Shown here piece after piece: positions 6,835 to 14,134 of a DNA stretch of 38,660 nucleotides. A program made the position numbers and the translations under genes. Numbering within the stretch: the first letter of the stretch is position 1; the number at the start of each line of letters is the position of its first letter. This DNA is from Clostridia bacterium (lineage in GTDB: Bacteria; Bacillota; DSM-521; Neomoorellales; Neomoorellaceae). The notes beneath the pieces are model-generated. The model was not told the DNA's origin and searched no databases. It saw nothing but the letters and a program-made list of their open reading frames with translations. The stretch covers positions 1 to 38,660 of the forward strand of contig JASKKH010000016.1 of assembly GCA_030154265.1 (NCBI GenBank). The letters are read 5' to 3'.

Positions 6835-8832
6835 TTATTTGTTGGGTAATAAATTTGTCAGTGCTTTGTTTAAATTTTTTAACCTTTTAAAAGTTGTATC
6901 AATTTGATTATTAGAAGTCGTAAAGTTCGATATTGAGGTTTGTTGCCTAAAAGAATAAGGCTTATTATTTGTGTTATTCGGGAAACTGCTTGATGTTAAT
7001 TGATTATTCAGTGTAAAGGTACTTTGGAACCTGTATACTACTTTTTGTTTAATTAAATTAGAGGGGTTTATGGAAGGTCTAGAAGCTGCATTATTATTCC
7101 TAAATACATAAACCGGTTCTCCTCCTGGAGGATTAAAGGGGTTACTTCTACGGTAACGACGTTTTGATAATTTAGTACTTTGATTTGCCTTGTTCTCTTT
7201 CTTAACTCTATTACTAAAAGTTTTATTTTCTTTTATCTTTTTTTTGTTAGAAGACTCTTGTTGTTTTATTTCATCAATTGATTTGGATTCTGGATTATTT
7301 ACATTTTGATTTAAGCTTGCATCTTCAGAGTTTTTATTTTCAGGATCTAAAATAATTTCCTCAGTTTTTGTATCTTGGTGTTCCTCTAGATTTTCCTTTA
7401 TGATAGGTTCTTCTTCATGTTCATGTTGTATTAAATTGCCTGTTGATTTTTCTTGCACCTCGTTTTCATTTAATTTCTGTTTTTCTTCATCTCTGTTTTC
7501 TGATTGTTCAGGTAAAGAAAGATGTGGGCTAATTTCATCTTTTAATGGATTTTTCTCAGATAAGTTATCGCTTTCAGTTGGTGTCTTTTCGGATGAAAAG
7601 GGTAAAGGAATTGATAATTCATGTAATAGTTCTACCGAAGAAGCCTTTAAAATAATATCATTTTCTTCATTGTTTATTTCATTAATGAGTTTATCATTTT
7701 CACAAGTAACCTCTACAGAAGTTTCTTTTTCAGTATTAACTTCTATAGTAATATCTTCTGATGGATTTTCTTTAACGATGTCGCTTTTTGAATTAATATT
7801 TTGAGAAGTAAGTTTTTCTGCTGTATCATCTTCTGAAGTATTTCCAGAAGAATTATCTTCTACGATACTTTCTTCCAAAGCAATTTCTTTTAAAGTATCA
7901 TTCTCTAAAATGCTATCTTCGGAATTGGTATCTTCAGAAGAACTTTTTTCTTCGGTGGTATCATCCGAAGCAATATCTTCAAAAAGTTCTTTTTCTAAGC
8001 TGATATCTTCTAAAGTATTATTTCCTGAAGAATTTTCTTCTAACATAACGTCTTTTGAATAATTGCTATCTAATAAATTATTATTTGATATATTATTCTC
8101 TTGTTTGTTTTCTTGGGTTACATCCTCGGTTATTTGGGATATAGTGTAGACCTCTTTTAATTGTTTAAACAGTGAGATTAGTTTATAAATAGCATCCTCG
8201 GATAGAGGGTTTTCAAAGTACTGAATCAAACCTTCGACTATCCATTTTGTTGTATTTTGGATTACGGTGGATTCTAAATTTATTCTACTAAATTCAATTA
8301 AAACAGAAGGAACTTCAGAACGATTTAAAAGACGGTAGTAATGGAAGTTTTTTAAATGCTCGAAATAACCTGGAATAGAATAGTTTATATTACTTTCAAC
8401 TTGTAGCATTTTCTTTACTAAAGTTGCTATTAGACTTAAACTTTCTTCACGTTTTTTAAGAGAATGGAAGAAACGTATATGTGATTTGGAACCAAAGTTC
8501 CCTTTGTTCGTAAAAGCAAAAAAAACCTGAGTTTGCCAAAATCGCAACAATTGATTATTTGTTTCAGGTGGGACTATAAGAACATTACTTCCTTTGGATT
8601 TAAGTTCTTTACTTAATGAATTTAATAAATTTTCCAAGCCTTCATTTTGGTTGTTAAGAGGTTGTAATACTATTGTAGTATTACCTAATGATGGTTCCAG
8701 AATTAAGTTTCCTTCATCATCTTCCATATAAGTGATTTCTATACTTTTACATAAGGTTGGCAATAAATCTTTACTAGAAGTGTTAATTTCTAATGAGGAT
8801 AAAACGTTATCCTTTAGATAGATTTTTCCCAT
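6835..8832 (-). CDS. pseudo-amidase domain protein with long acidic tail
   Basis: A 665-residue protein. Residues 50-207 follow the order of an Amidase_3 (cell-wall amidase) domain: TTIVLQPLNN where enzymes have IVLDPGHGG, a middle FFHS where they have SIHAN, and YYRLLNRSEVPSVLIEF where they have LxVLRxxxxPAVLVEx. The GHGG zinc ligand is gone; His123 and Glu180 may remain, so hydrolysis is unlikely. Residues 240-540 are a low-complexity acidic region with degenerate blocks of Glu/Asp/Ser/Asn about ten residues long. Residues 545-590 are strongly basic (for example KLSKRRYRR), and the end is Asn/Ser/Thr-rich. There is no signal peptide. GAGGGGTG precedes the ATG. A structural or spore-coat-like role is conceivable but unproven. 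Confidence 0.6.
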   Translation of the reverse strand: MGKIYLKDNVLSSLEINTSSKDLLPTLCKSIEITYMEDDEGNLILEPSLGNTTIVLQPLNNQNEGLENLLNSLSKELKSKGSNVLIVPPETNNQLLRFWQTQVFFAFTNKGNFGSKSHIRFFHSLKKREESLSLIATLVKKMLQVESNINYSIPGYFEHLKNFHYYRLLNRSEVPSVLIEFSRINLESTVIQNTTKWIVEGLIQYFENPLSEDAIYKLISLFKQLKEVYTISQITEDVTQENKQENNISNNNLLDSNYSKDVMLEENSSGNNTLEDISLEKELFEDIASDDTTEEKSSSEDTNSEDSILENDTLKEIALEESIVEDNSSGNTSEDDTAEKLTSQNINSKSDIVKENPSEDITIEVNTEKETSVEVTCENDKLINEINNEENDIILKASSVELLHELSIPLPFSSEKTPTESDNLSEKNPLKDEISPHLSLPEQSENRDEEKQKLNENEVQEKSTGNLIQHEHEEEPIIKENLEEHQDTKTEEIILDPENKNSEDASLNQNVNNPESKSIDEIKQQESSNKKKIKENKTFSNRVKKENKANQSTKLSKRRYRRSNPFNPPGGEPVYVFRNNNAASRPSINPSNLIKQKVVYRFQSTFTLNNQLTSSSFPNNTNNKPYSFRQQTSISNFTTSNNQIDTTFKRLKNLNKALTNLLPNK

Positions 8833-8983
8833 TTTTCACCCCTCGTTTCATATTTAAATGTTATTACAGCATATGTTAGTTTAAACAGAGATGAACCTAA
8901 TGGATTATATTACTACAAGTAACAACTGACAAAGTAATAACTTTCATGCATAGAATATAAAGCAAGGTTTAGGGGGGCTGCTT

Positions 8984-9259
8984 ATGGAACCTCGGATAAA
9001 GATACAGATAGATGCTCGCCACGAAAAAGTTAATTTTGGTAAGCGCAAGGAGGTTACCTATGTAGTACCACAAATTAGTAATTCAAATATTCGAGAAAGA
9101 TTTTATTATGCTATAGCTCATTTGGTATGGGAAGTACAGTTGCCTCAACATTCAACAAATTTAGTTAAAGTAATATATGATTCAGAACGGGTTTCAGTTT
9201 CTTTTTTAGACTACTTGTTACTACAAAAGGGTGTTGAGTTTAAGCGTCTTAAATCTTGA
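8984..9259 (+). CDS. small hypothetical protein, possible HMA-like fold
   Basis: A 91-residue soluble protein, ATG after AGGGGGG. The second half (LVKVIYDSERVSVSFLDYLL, then GVEFKRL) reads like the beta-alpha-beta end of a heavy-metal-associated (ferredoxin-like) domain, but the metal-binding CxxC is absent. The first half is charged (KIQIDARHEKVNFGKRKE). It sits 58 bases before a second small protein of similar predicted fold and diverges from the pseudo-amidase gene. Function unknown. Confidence 0.55.
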   Translation: MEPRIKIQIDARHEKVNFGKRKEVTYVVPQISNSNIRERFYYAIAHLVWEVQLPQHSTNLVKVIYDSERVSVSFLDYLLLQKGVEFKRLKS

Positions 9260-9317
9260 AAGGAATAATGGTAAGCAGTTTGCTTATCTTATTTAACCTA
9301 AAGGAAGGAAGATAAAA

Positions 9318-9590
9318 ATGAGTTGGTATGGTCAGGATATCAATAATTTATTTACTTCTAATCGTGAGGTAAGACAGGTAACGATAAACCTAATTGTTAC
9401 AAATATGAAAACAGAAGAAGATCGACAAAAAGTAGGTAATGCCCTGCAGAATTTAAACGGAATTATCAACCTGACAATTTTACCTAGAAATCGAAGGTTA
9501 GTTATAACTTATAATCTAGACCAAATTAATTTGGAGAATATATGTCATCATATTTCACAACTTGGATACAATTATGTAAAAAAGGCTTGA
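9318..9590 (+). CDS. HMA-like small protein without CxxC
   Basis: A 90-residue protein with a beta-alpha-beta-beta-alpha-beta pattern from residue 19 on: VTINLIVTNM, a helix (EDRQKVGNALQNL), INLTILPRNRRLVITYNLD, a helix (LENICHHISQL) and GYNYVKK. This is the layout of heavy-metal-associated and copper-chaperone domains, but the usual N-terminal CxxC is replaced by TNMK, so copper binding in the usual way is not expected. The start is ATG after AAGGAAGGA. It is probably co-transcribed with the gene before it. Role unknown. Confidence 0.6.
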   Translation: MSWYGQDINNLFTSNREVRQVTINLIVTNMKTEEDRQKVGNALQNLNGIINLTILPRNRRLVITYNLDQINLENICHHISQLGYNYVKKA

Positions 9591-9646
9591 AGAAGTTGTG
9601 ATTAAGGCCTGTAAGGTCTTATTTAACTATGTCATATAGGGCTGTC

Positions 9647-9700
9647 CCAAAAGTTTTTTTCCAAAAGTTTTTTTCCAAAAGTTTTTTTCCAAAAATTTTT
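9647..9700 (+). repeat. 14-bp tandem repeat, three full copies plus a partial
   Basis: The unit CCAAAAGTTTTTTT is repeated exactly at 9647-9660, 9661-9674 and 9675-9688, then a decayed copy CCAAAAATTTTT. It is preceded by GGGCTGT (9639-9645), a sequence typical of insertion-sequence ends and also found, inverted, at the right edge of the window. It is intergenic. Confidence 0.9.
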
Positions 9701-9741
9701 GCCCCACTTTTGTATTTAAATCACGTCATAAACAGTTAATT

Positions 9742-9777
9742 CCGTACCACTTTTATAGTGACTACGGGATATTTTTT
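9742..9777 (+). terminator. terminator after the HMA-like pair
   Basis: CCGTA/TACGG and CACT/AGTG stack with a small asymmetric bulge around a five-base loop, followed by GATATTTTTT. Confidence 0.6.
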
Positions 9778-9928
9778 GGGATTAAATCATCTATTTATCC
9801 CCTTTTGGGATAGCTCCTTTTTACTGTTTGTTGACTTCTTACAAAAAGTTCTTGAGGAAAACATAAGGAATATCTTTTTAAAGAGAGGTGTTTTGGTTTA
9901 TTACACAAAAAGTAAGGGGGTATACGGA

Positions 9929-10744
9929 ATGCGGGTTTACATATCAGCGGATATGGAAGGTATTGCCGGAGTTATAACATGGGAACAGGTGGAAGAAACT
10001 GGTGGAGAGGAATATAACCGCTTCCGTAGATTAATGACTGATGAAGTTAATGCTGCTGTTAAGGGTGCATTAGATGCAGGAGCTGAAACTATAGTTGTCA
10101 ATGATGGTCATGGTAAAATGAAAAATATTTTAATTGAGAGTCTTAATCCCAAAGCACAGCTTATAAATGGTGCTCCTAAAAAATTAGGAATGCTTGAAGG
10201 TATCAATAGAGGATTTAATGCAGCTTGCTTTATAGGATATCATGCACGTGCTGGTAGTTCGGGTGTATTAGCTCACACTATAAATGATATTGTTCGCAGG
10301 CTCCAAGTTAACGGGAAAGATATGGGCGAACTTGGATTAAATGCTTTACTGGCAGGTTATTTTGGGGTTCCTGTGGTTTTTGTAAGTGGTGATCAAGTTT
10401 TAGGTAATGAAGCTAAAAAGTTATTAGGAGATGTAGAGATAGTTATTGCCAAGGAAGCCTTAGGATATCATATGGCTCGATCCCTATCTCCTAAACAAGT
10501 TAGAAAAAAGATTATGCAAGGGTTTACAAGGTCTCTAAGAAGAAAGAATTTGAAGCCACTAGTACCACCAACTAAGACAACGATAACTATAGAGTTTAAT
10601 AGTCCAATACAAGCGGCAGCGGCAAATATTTTCCCTGGAAGTCAAAGGATAGACGCTTTTACAGTAACCTTTACTTGTAATGATTATTTAAAAGCTTATC
10701 AAGGAGTTAGAAGTATGATTTATATAGCTGATAATTGGAGATAA
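9929..10744 (+). CDS. dppA: D-aminopeptidase, M55 (DppA) family
   Basis: This 271-residue metallopeptidase is of the B. subtilis DppA type, a decameric zinc enzyme that releases D-amino acids such as D-Ala from peptides, probably scavenged cell-wall peptides. The ATG at 9929 is chosen over upstream in-frame codons because AAGGGGG lies eight bases before it and because the protein then begins with the family signature RVYISADMEGIAGV, including zinc ligands Asp8 and Glu10. NDGHGKM, GYHARAGSSGVLAHT and GELGLNALLAGYFGVPVVFVSGD are the other conserved blocks. No peptide transporter genes adjoin it, unlike the dpp operon of Bacillus. Confidence 0.93.
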   Translation: MRVYISADMEGIAGVITWEQVEETGGEEYNRFRRLMTDEVNAAVKGALDAGAETIVVNDGHGKMKNILIESLNPKAQLINGAPKKLGMLEGINRGFNAACFIGYHARAGSSGVLAHTINDIVRRLQVNGKDMGELGLNALLAGYFGVPVVFVSGDQVLGNEAKKLLGDVEIVIAKEALGYHMARSLSPKQVRKKIMQGFTRSLRRKNLKPLVPPTKTTITIEFNSPIQAAAANIFPGSQRIDAFTVTFTCNDYLKAYQGVRSMIYIADNWR

Positions 10745-10811
10745 GTTTTACCCCCAAAATATAGGGAAGTCAAGTAATATGTTGTTAAAAAATATTTTAC
10801 TGTCTATCTAG

Positions 10812-11003
10812 GTTATATGTGCAATGGTAATGAAGGCCCTAAAAGAGGCCAATATGGATGAAAAAATGATTACAATGAAATCTATTGAAGCCCTCATGAA
10901 ATTAGCCGAAAGTAATAATAAAGTATTTATTCCTTATGAAACAAAAAATCTTTTAGGCTCTTTAGGAGCTATTAAAGAACTTTTTACAGAGGGACAAAAG
11001 TAA
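10812..11003 (+). pseudogene. C-terminal relic of a stomatin/slipin (SPFH) protein
   Basis: After an in-frame TAG at 10809, about 63 codons are open to TAA at 11001-11003. The product ends with IEALMKLAESNNKVFIPYE and then NLLGSLGAIKELF, the typical C-terminus of bacterial slipins, whose SPFH domain and coiled coil precede this region. Those parts are missing. A start at ATG 10824 could in principle give a 59-residue peptide, but no convincing ribosome site is present. Interpreted as a deletion remnant. Confidence 0.65.
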
Positions 11004-11008
11004 ATAAT

Positions 11009-11224
11009 CTAATCCTCAAATACTTCATTTGCTATAGACTTAGCTTCCTTTTTTCGTTGGGCTGTAGCCTGAGGGTCTAACACCACAGCTAACTTAATAA
11101 CATCTCCCTCTTTTGCTGCCTTAGGTAGTAAGGAACGGGGGAGGGTAAAAGTTTGGCGGCCATATTCAATTATGGCCATTTTTTCTTCAAAACGATCAAT
11201 AACTAATAGTTTTGGGCGTGGCAT
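11009..11224 (-). CDS. DUF3006 family protein
   Basis: A 71-residue protein: LLVIDRFEEKMAIIEYG (the conserved DRFE start), then FTLPRSLLPKAAKEGDVIKL and a lysine/glutamine-rich helical tail. DUF3006 proteins are commonly encoded right after ComEC-like metallo-beta-lactamase proteins, exactly as here (24-base gap). The exact role is unknown; a small accessory or nucleic-acid-handling role has been guessed from this neighbourhood. Confidence 0.85.
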   Translation of the reverse strand: MPRPKLLVIDRFEEKMAIIEYGRQTFTLPRSLLPKAAKEGDVIKLAVVLDPQATAQRKKEAKSIANEVFED

Positions 11225-11248
11225 GATTTTACTCCTTTTCTATACAAG

Positions 11249-12271
11249 CTATAATTTCTTATTCATAGTAATTTTGTCGCCATCGGAAATAGCTGTAATG
11301 GTACCATGTAAATCTGTACGATATATCTTTATTTTTGCTTGTTGTAATCGTTCAATAATGCTAGGGTGAGGGTGCCCGTAATCGTTATCTTTGCCCACGG
11401 ATATAACAGCATAGGTAGGATCTACTTTCCTTAAAAAGGCTTTACTTGTTGAACTAATAGAACCATGGTGGCCAACTTTAAGTATATCGGCTTTCAGGGG
11501 TAGATTACTAACCACCATTTCTTTTTCAGCAGTAGTTTCTGCATCACCTGTAAACAAGAAAGAAGTTTTACCATAAGTAAGGTGTAATACGGCACTATAA
11601 TCATTTAATTCTTCGTAAGTACTTTTATTAGGGCTTATAAAAATAGCTTTTACTTCATTATTAAGGGGAAGAGTTACACCTGCTTTGGCATTTGTAACTT
11701 TTAGTCCCTTATTTTTTATAGCTAAGAGAAGGTCACGGTATGTATCTGTATTTGTTGTAACTTTAGGCATATAAACTTTTCCTATCTCAAATGCCTTTAT
11801 AACTAAATCAAGACCACCAATGTGATCTTCATGTGGATGGGTACCAATAACATAATCAAGTTTTCTTACTCCATATTGTTTTAAATAATTAACTAATTTT
11901 GGGCCAACTTTATTTGACCCACCATCTATTAAGATATTTTGGTTATTTGGCAGCCTTATAAGGATTGCGTCTCCTTGATTTACATCAAGGTAGTGGACAT
12001 ATAAAAAACCTTCAGAATTATCACCTAAAGTTCTAGTTTTAAGTATTGTGGAAGTTTGTATGTTTTTAAACGAAGGAGTATTATCCGAGGATAAGAATGA
12101 TTCCCCCAGGGTATTAAAAAAAGGAACAATTATGGAGAGGAAAAAAGCCAAAAAAGCGTTATAAAACAGACGTTTAGCTTTTTTCTTTGACTTATGGCTA
12201 AAAAGCCATCCAGCTTTAGCTCCTAACAGGACAGCAATAATAAAGGCCAGGGTGCTTATAGCTGATGCCAA
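11249..12271 (-). CDS. ComEC-like metallo-beta-lactamase-fold hydrolase
   Basis: A 340-residue protein with two N-terminal hydrophobic segments (about residues 4-21 and 38-52) and then a metallo-beta-lactamase domain: LDVNQGDAILIRLP, LIDGG, THPHEDHIGG (His145, His147, Asp149, His150), LFTGDAE, KVGHHGSISSTS and a terminal HPHPS block. This matches the C-terminal nuclease-like domain of ComEC/Rec2, which is thought to degrade one DNA strand during uptake, without the ComEC channel. It could be membrane-anchored with the domain outside. The start is TTG, supported by GGGGGAGG just upstream. It forms a unit with DUF3006. Confidence 0.9.
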   Translation of the reverse strand: MASAISTLAFIIAVLLGAKAGWLFSHKSKKKAKRLFYNAFLAFFLSIIVPFFNTLGESFLSSDNTPSFKNIQTSTILKTRTLGDNSEGFLYVHYLDVNQGDAILIRLPNNQNILIDGGSNKVGPKLVNYLKQYGVRKLDYVIGTHPHEDHIGGLDLVIKAFEIGKVYMPKVTTNTDTYRDLLLAIKNKGLKVTNAKAGVTLPLNNEVKAIFISPNKSTYEELNDYSAVLHLTYGKTSFLFTGDAETTAEKEMVVSNLPLKADILKVGHHGSISSTSKAFLRKVDPTYAVISVGKDNDYGHPHPSIIERLQQAKIKIYRTDLHGTITAISDGDKITMNKKL

Positions 12272-12444
12272 GTTTCCTCCCCCTCAAGAACAAATATATC
12301 TGTTTAATACAGATATAAGATATCACCTTCGTGTTTAATCGTCAAAAATTTTTGTTAAACCCCCTCGTAAAATTTTCCTATTACAGTTACAATAAGGATT
12401 AGCATATCTATGGTAAGTAATATCTATATTGGAGTGAATTTTAA

Positions 12445-14034
12445 ATGCATCGTCCTGTGGTTATGGGTACTAAAGGCATGGTGGCAACAGCTCATCCTTT
12501 AGCTTCTTTAACAGGTGTTAATATACTTAAAAGAGGCGGTAATGCAATTGATGCAGCGATAGCAACTAATGCTGTCTTAAATGTTACCCAACCTCATATG
12601 TGTGGTATTGGTGGTGACCTTTTTTACCTAATCTTTAATGCTAAGACTGGACAAGTTTCATTTTTAAATGGTTCTGGGAGAGCACCGTTGGCTGCTAATT
12701 TAGAGTATTTCCAGGAAAAAGGAATAACTCAAATCCCGGTTGATAGTGCTTATGCTGTTACTGTTCCGGGTTGTGTTGCTGCTTGGCAAGATGCTTGGGA
12801 ACGTTATGGCACATTACCATTCGAAGAACTTTTTGAAGACGCAATTACTTATGCGGAGGGGCATCCCATTAGTCACAAACTGGCTTGGTACATATCTGAA
12901 TTCAAAGAGCTTTTAGGGAGTTATCCCGAAACGAAAGCTATTTTTATGCCTGAAGGCCATTTACCACAACCAGGTGAAATTTTACATCAACATGATTTAG
13001 CTAATACCTTTCGTATTTTGGCCAAAGAAGGTAAGAAGGCTTTTTATAATGGTTCTATAGCGGAAGCTATTACAAGTACAGTTCAGGAGGAAGGAGGCCT
13101 CTTAACTAATGAAGATATGGCCAGCCATACTTCAACATGGGGAGACCCTCTTGCCACTACTTACCATGGTTATACCATTTACCAAACAGCTCCAAATACA
13201 CAGGGGTTAGCAGCCCTATTGGCATTTAATTTGTTGGAAGGATTTAACCTAAAAGAAATGGGAGTAGATAAAGCGAAATATATTCACCATATGGTTGAGG
13301 CTAAAAAGCTAGCTTTTATTGATCGAGATAGATACATAAGTGATCCGGAGTTTGTTGACATTCCTGTAGACTATTTATTATCAAAGGAGTATGCAGTAAG
13401 ACGCCGCCAATTAATTGATCCTGAGCATGCAGCGAAAATAAATGCTGGCAATCAAGTTAAGGGGGATACAACATACTTTTCAATTGTGGATAGGGAAGGT
13501 AATATTGTTTCATGTATTCAAAGTATTTATTTACCCTTTGGCTGTGGGATAGTTCCAAAAGGTACTGGTATTTTACTTCAAAGCCGAGGAGCCTATTTTT
13601 CCCTTGACCCGAATCATCCTAATTGTATAGCCCCAGGCAAACGAACTCTTCATACGCTGACAGCTTCTATTGTTACTAAAGATGAAAAACCCTGTTTGGT
13701 TTTTGGTACTATGGGAGCTGATGGTCAGCCACAAACTCACCTTCAGGTTATTAGCCGCATATTAGATTTTGGTTGGAATATCCAAGAAGCCATAGAAGCG
13801 CCACGTTGGGTTCATGGTAGAAGTATGGCCGATGAAACTTCTTCTTTAAAAATGGAAAATCGTTTCGACCCTTCAGTTATTAAGGAATTAGTTCAGCGAG
13901 GACATGATGTAAGTATTTTGCCCGCATGGTCCTCAGATGTCGGACATGCTCAAGGAATTGCTATCGATTATAAGAATGGTGTATTAATGGGTGGAGCAGA
14001 TCCTCGTGGTGATGGTTACGCCATAGGATGGTAA
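12445..14034 (+). CDS. gamma-glutamyltransferase / gamma-glutamyl hydrolase, YwrD-like
   Basis: A 529-residue Ntn-hydrolase that cleaves gamma-glutamyl bonds (glutathione, poly- or small gamma-glutamyl peptides). The N-terminal half carries GGNAIDAAIATNAVLNVTQPHMCGIGGD. The self-cleavage site is at DTTYFSIVD, with Thr342 the likely new N-terminus and nucleophile. TMGADGQPQTHLQV near the C-terminus is also typical. There is no signal peptide, unlike secreted Ggt, so it is probably cytoplasmic, as for B. subtilis YwrD-type proteins. Spacing to neighbours suggests a single gene. The ATG lies after TTGGAGTGAA. Confidence 0.93.
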   Translation: MHRPVVMGTKGMVATAHPLASLTGVNILKRGGNAIDAAIATNAVLNVTQPHMCGIGGDLFYLIFNAKTGQVSFLNGSGRAPLAANLEYFQEKGITQIPVDSAYAVTVPGCVAAWQDAWERYGTLPFEELFEDAITYAEGHPISHKLAWYISEFKELLGSYPETKAIFMPEGHLPQPGEILHQHDLANTFRILAKEGKKAFYNGSIAEAITSTVQEEGGLLTNEDMASHTSTWGDPLATTYHGYTIYQTAPNTQGLAALLAFNLLEGFNLKEMGVDKAKYIHHMVEAKKLAFIDRDRYISDPEFVDIPVDYLLSKEYAVRRRQLIDPEHAAKINAGNQVKGDTTYFSIVDREGNIVSCIQSIYLPFGCGIVPKGTGILLQSRGAYFSLDPNHPNCIAPGKRTLHTLTASIVTKDEKPCLVFGTMGADGQPQTHLQVISRILDFGWNIQEAIEAPRWVHGRSMADETSSLKMENRFDPSVIKELVQRGHDVSILPAWSSDVGHAQGIAIDYKNGVLMGGADPRGDGYAIGW

Positions 14035-14134
14035 CTTAATAAGGTTTGTTTTAATTATTGGCAGGAAAAGGTCTAATTAATAACGAATAAATTTATTTGT
14101 TACGAAATAAGTAGAAAAGTGTTGAGGTGAAGAA

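Noticed and set aside
7400-7804. Plus-strand 134-residue ORF
   Set aside because: Ser/Phe/Cys-rich shadow of the acidic low-complexity minus-strand tail.
9647-9700. CRISPR-like repeats
   Set aside because: The repeats are contiguous with no spacers, and no cas gene is present.
9758-9928. Upstream extension of the DppA-type frame (57 extra residues from GTG)
   Set aside because: It runs through a terminator hairpin, lacks a ribosome site, and the family N-terminus begins at ATG 9929.
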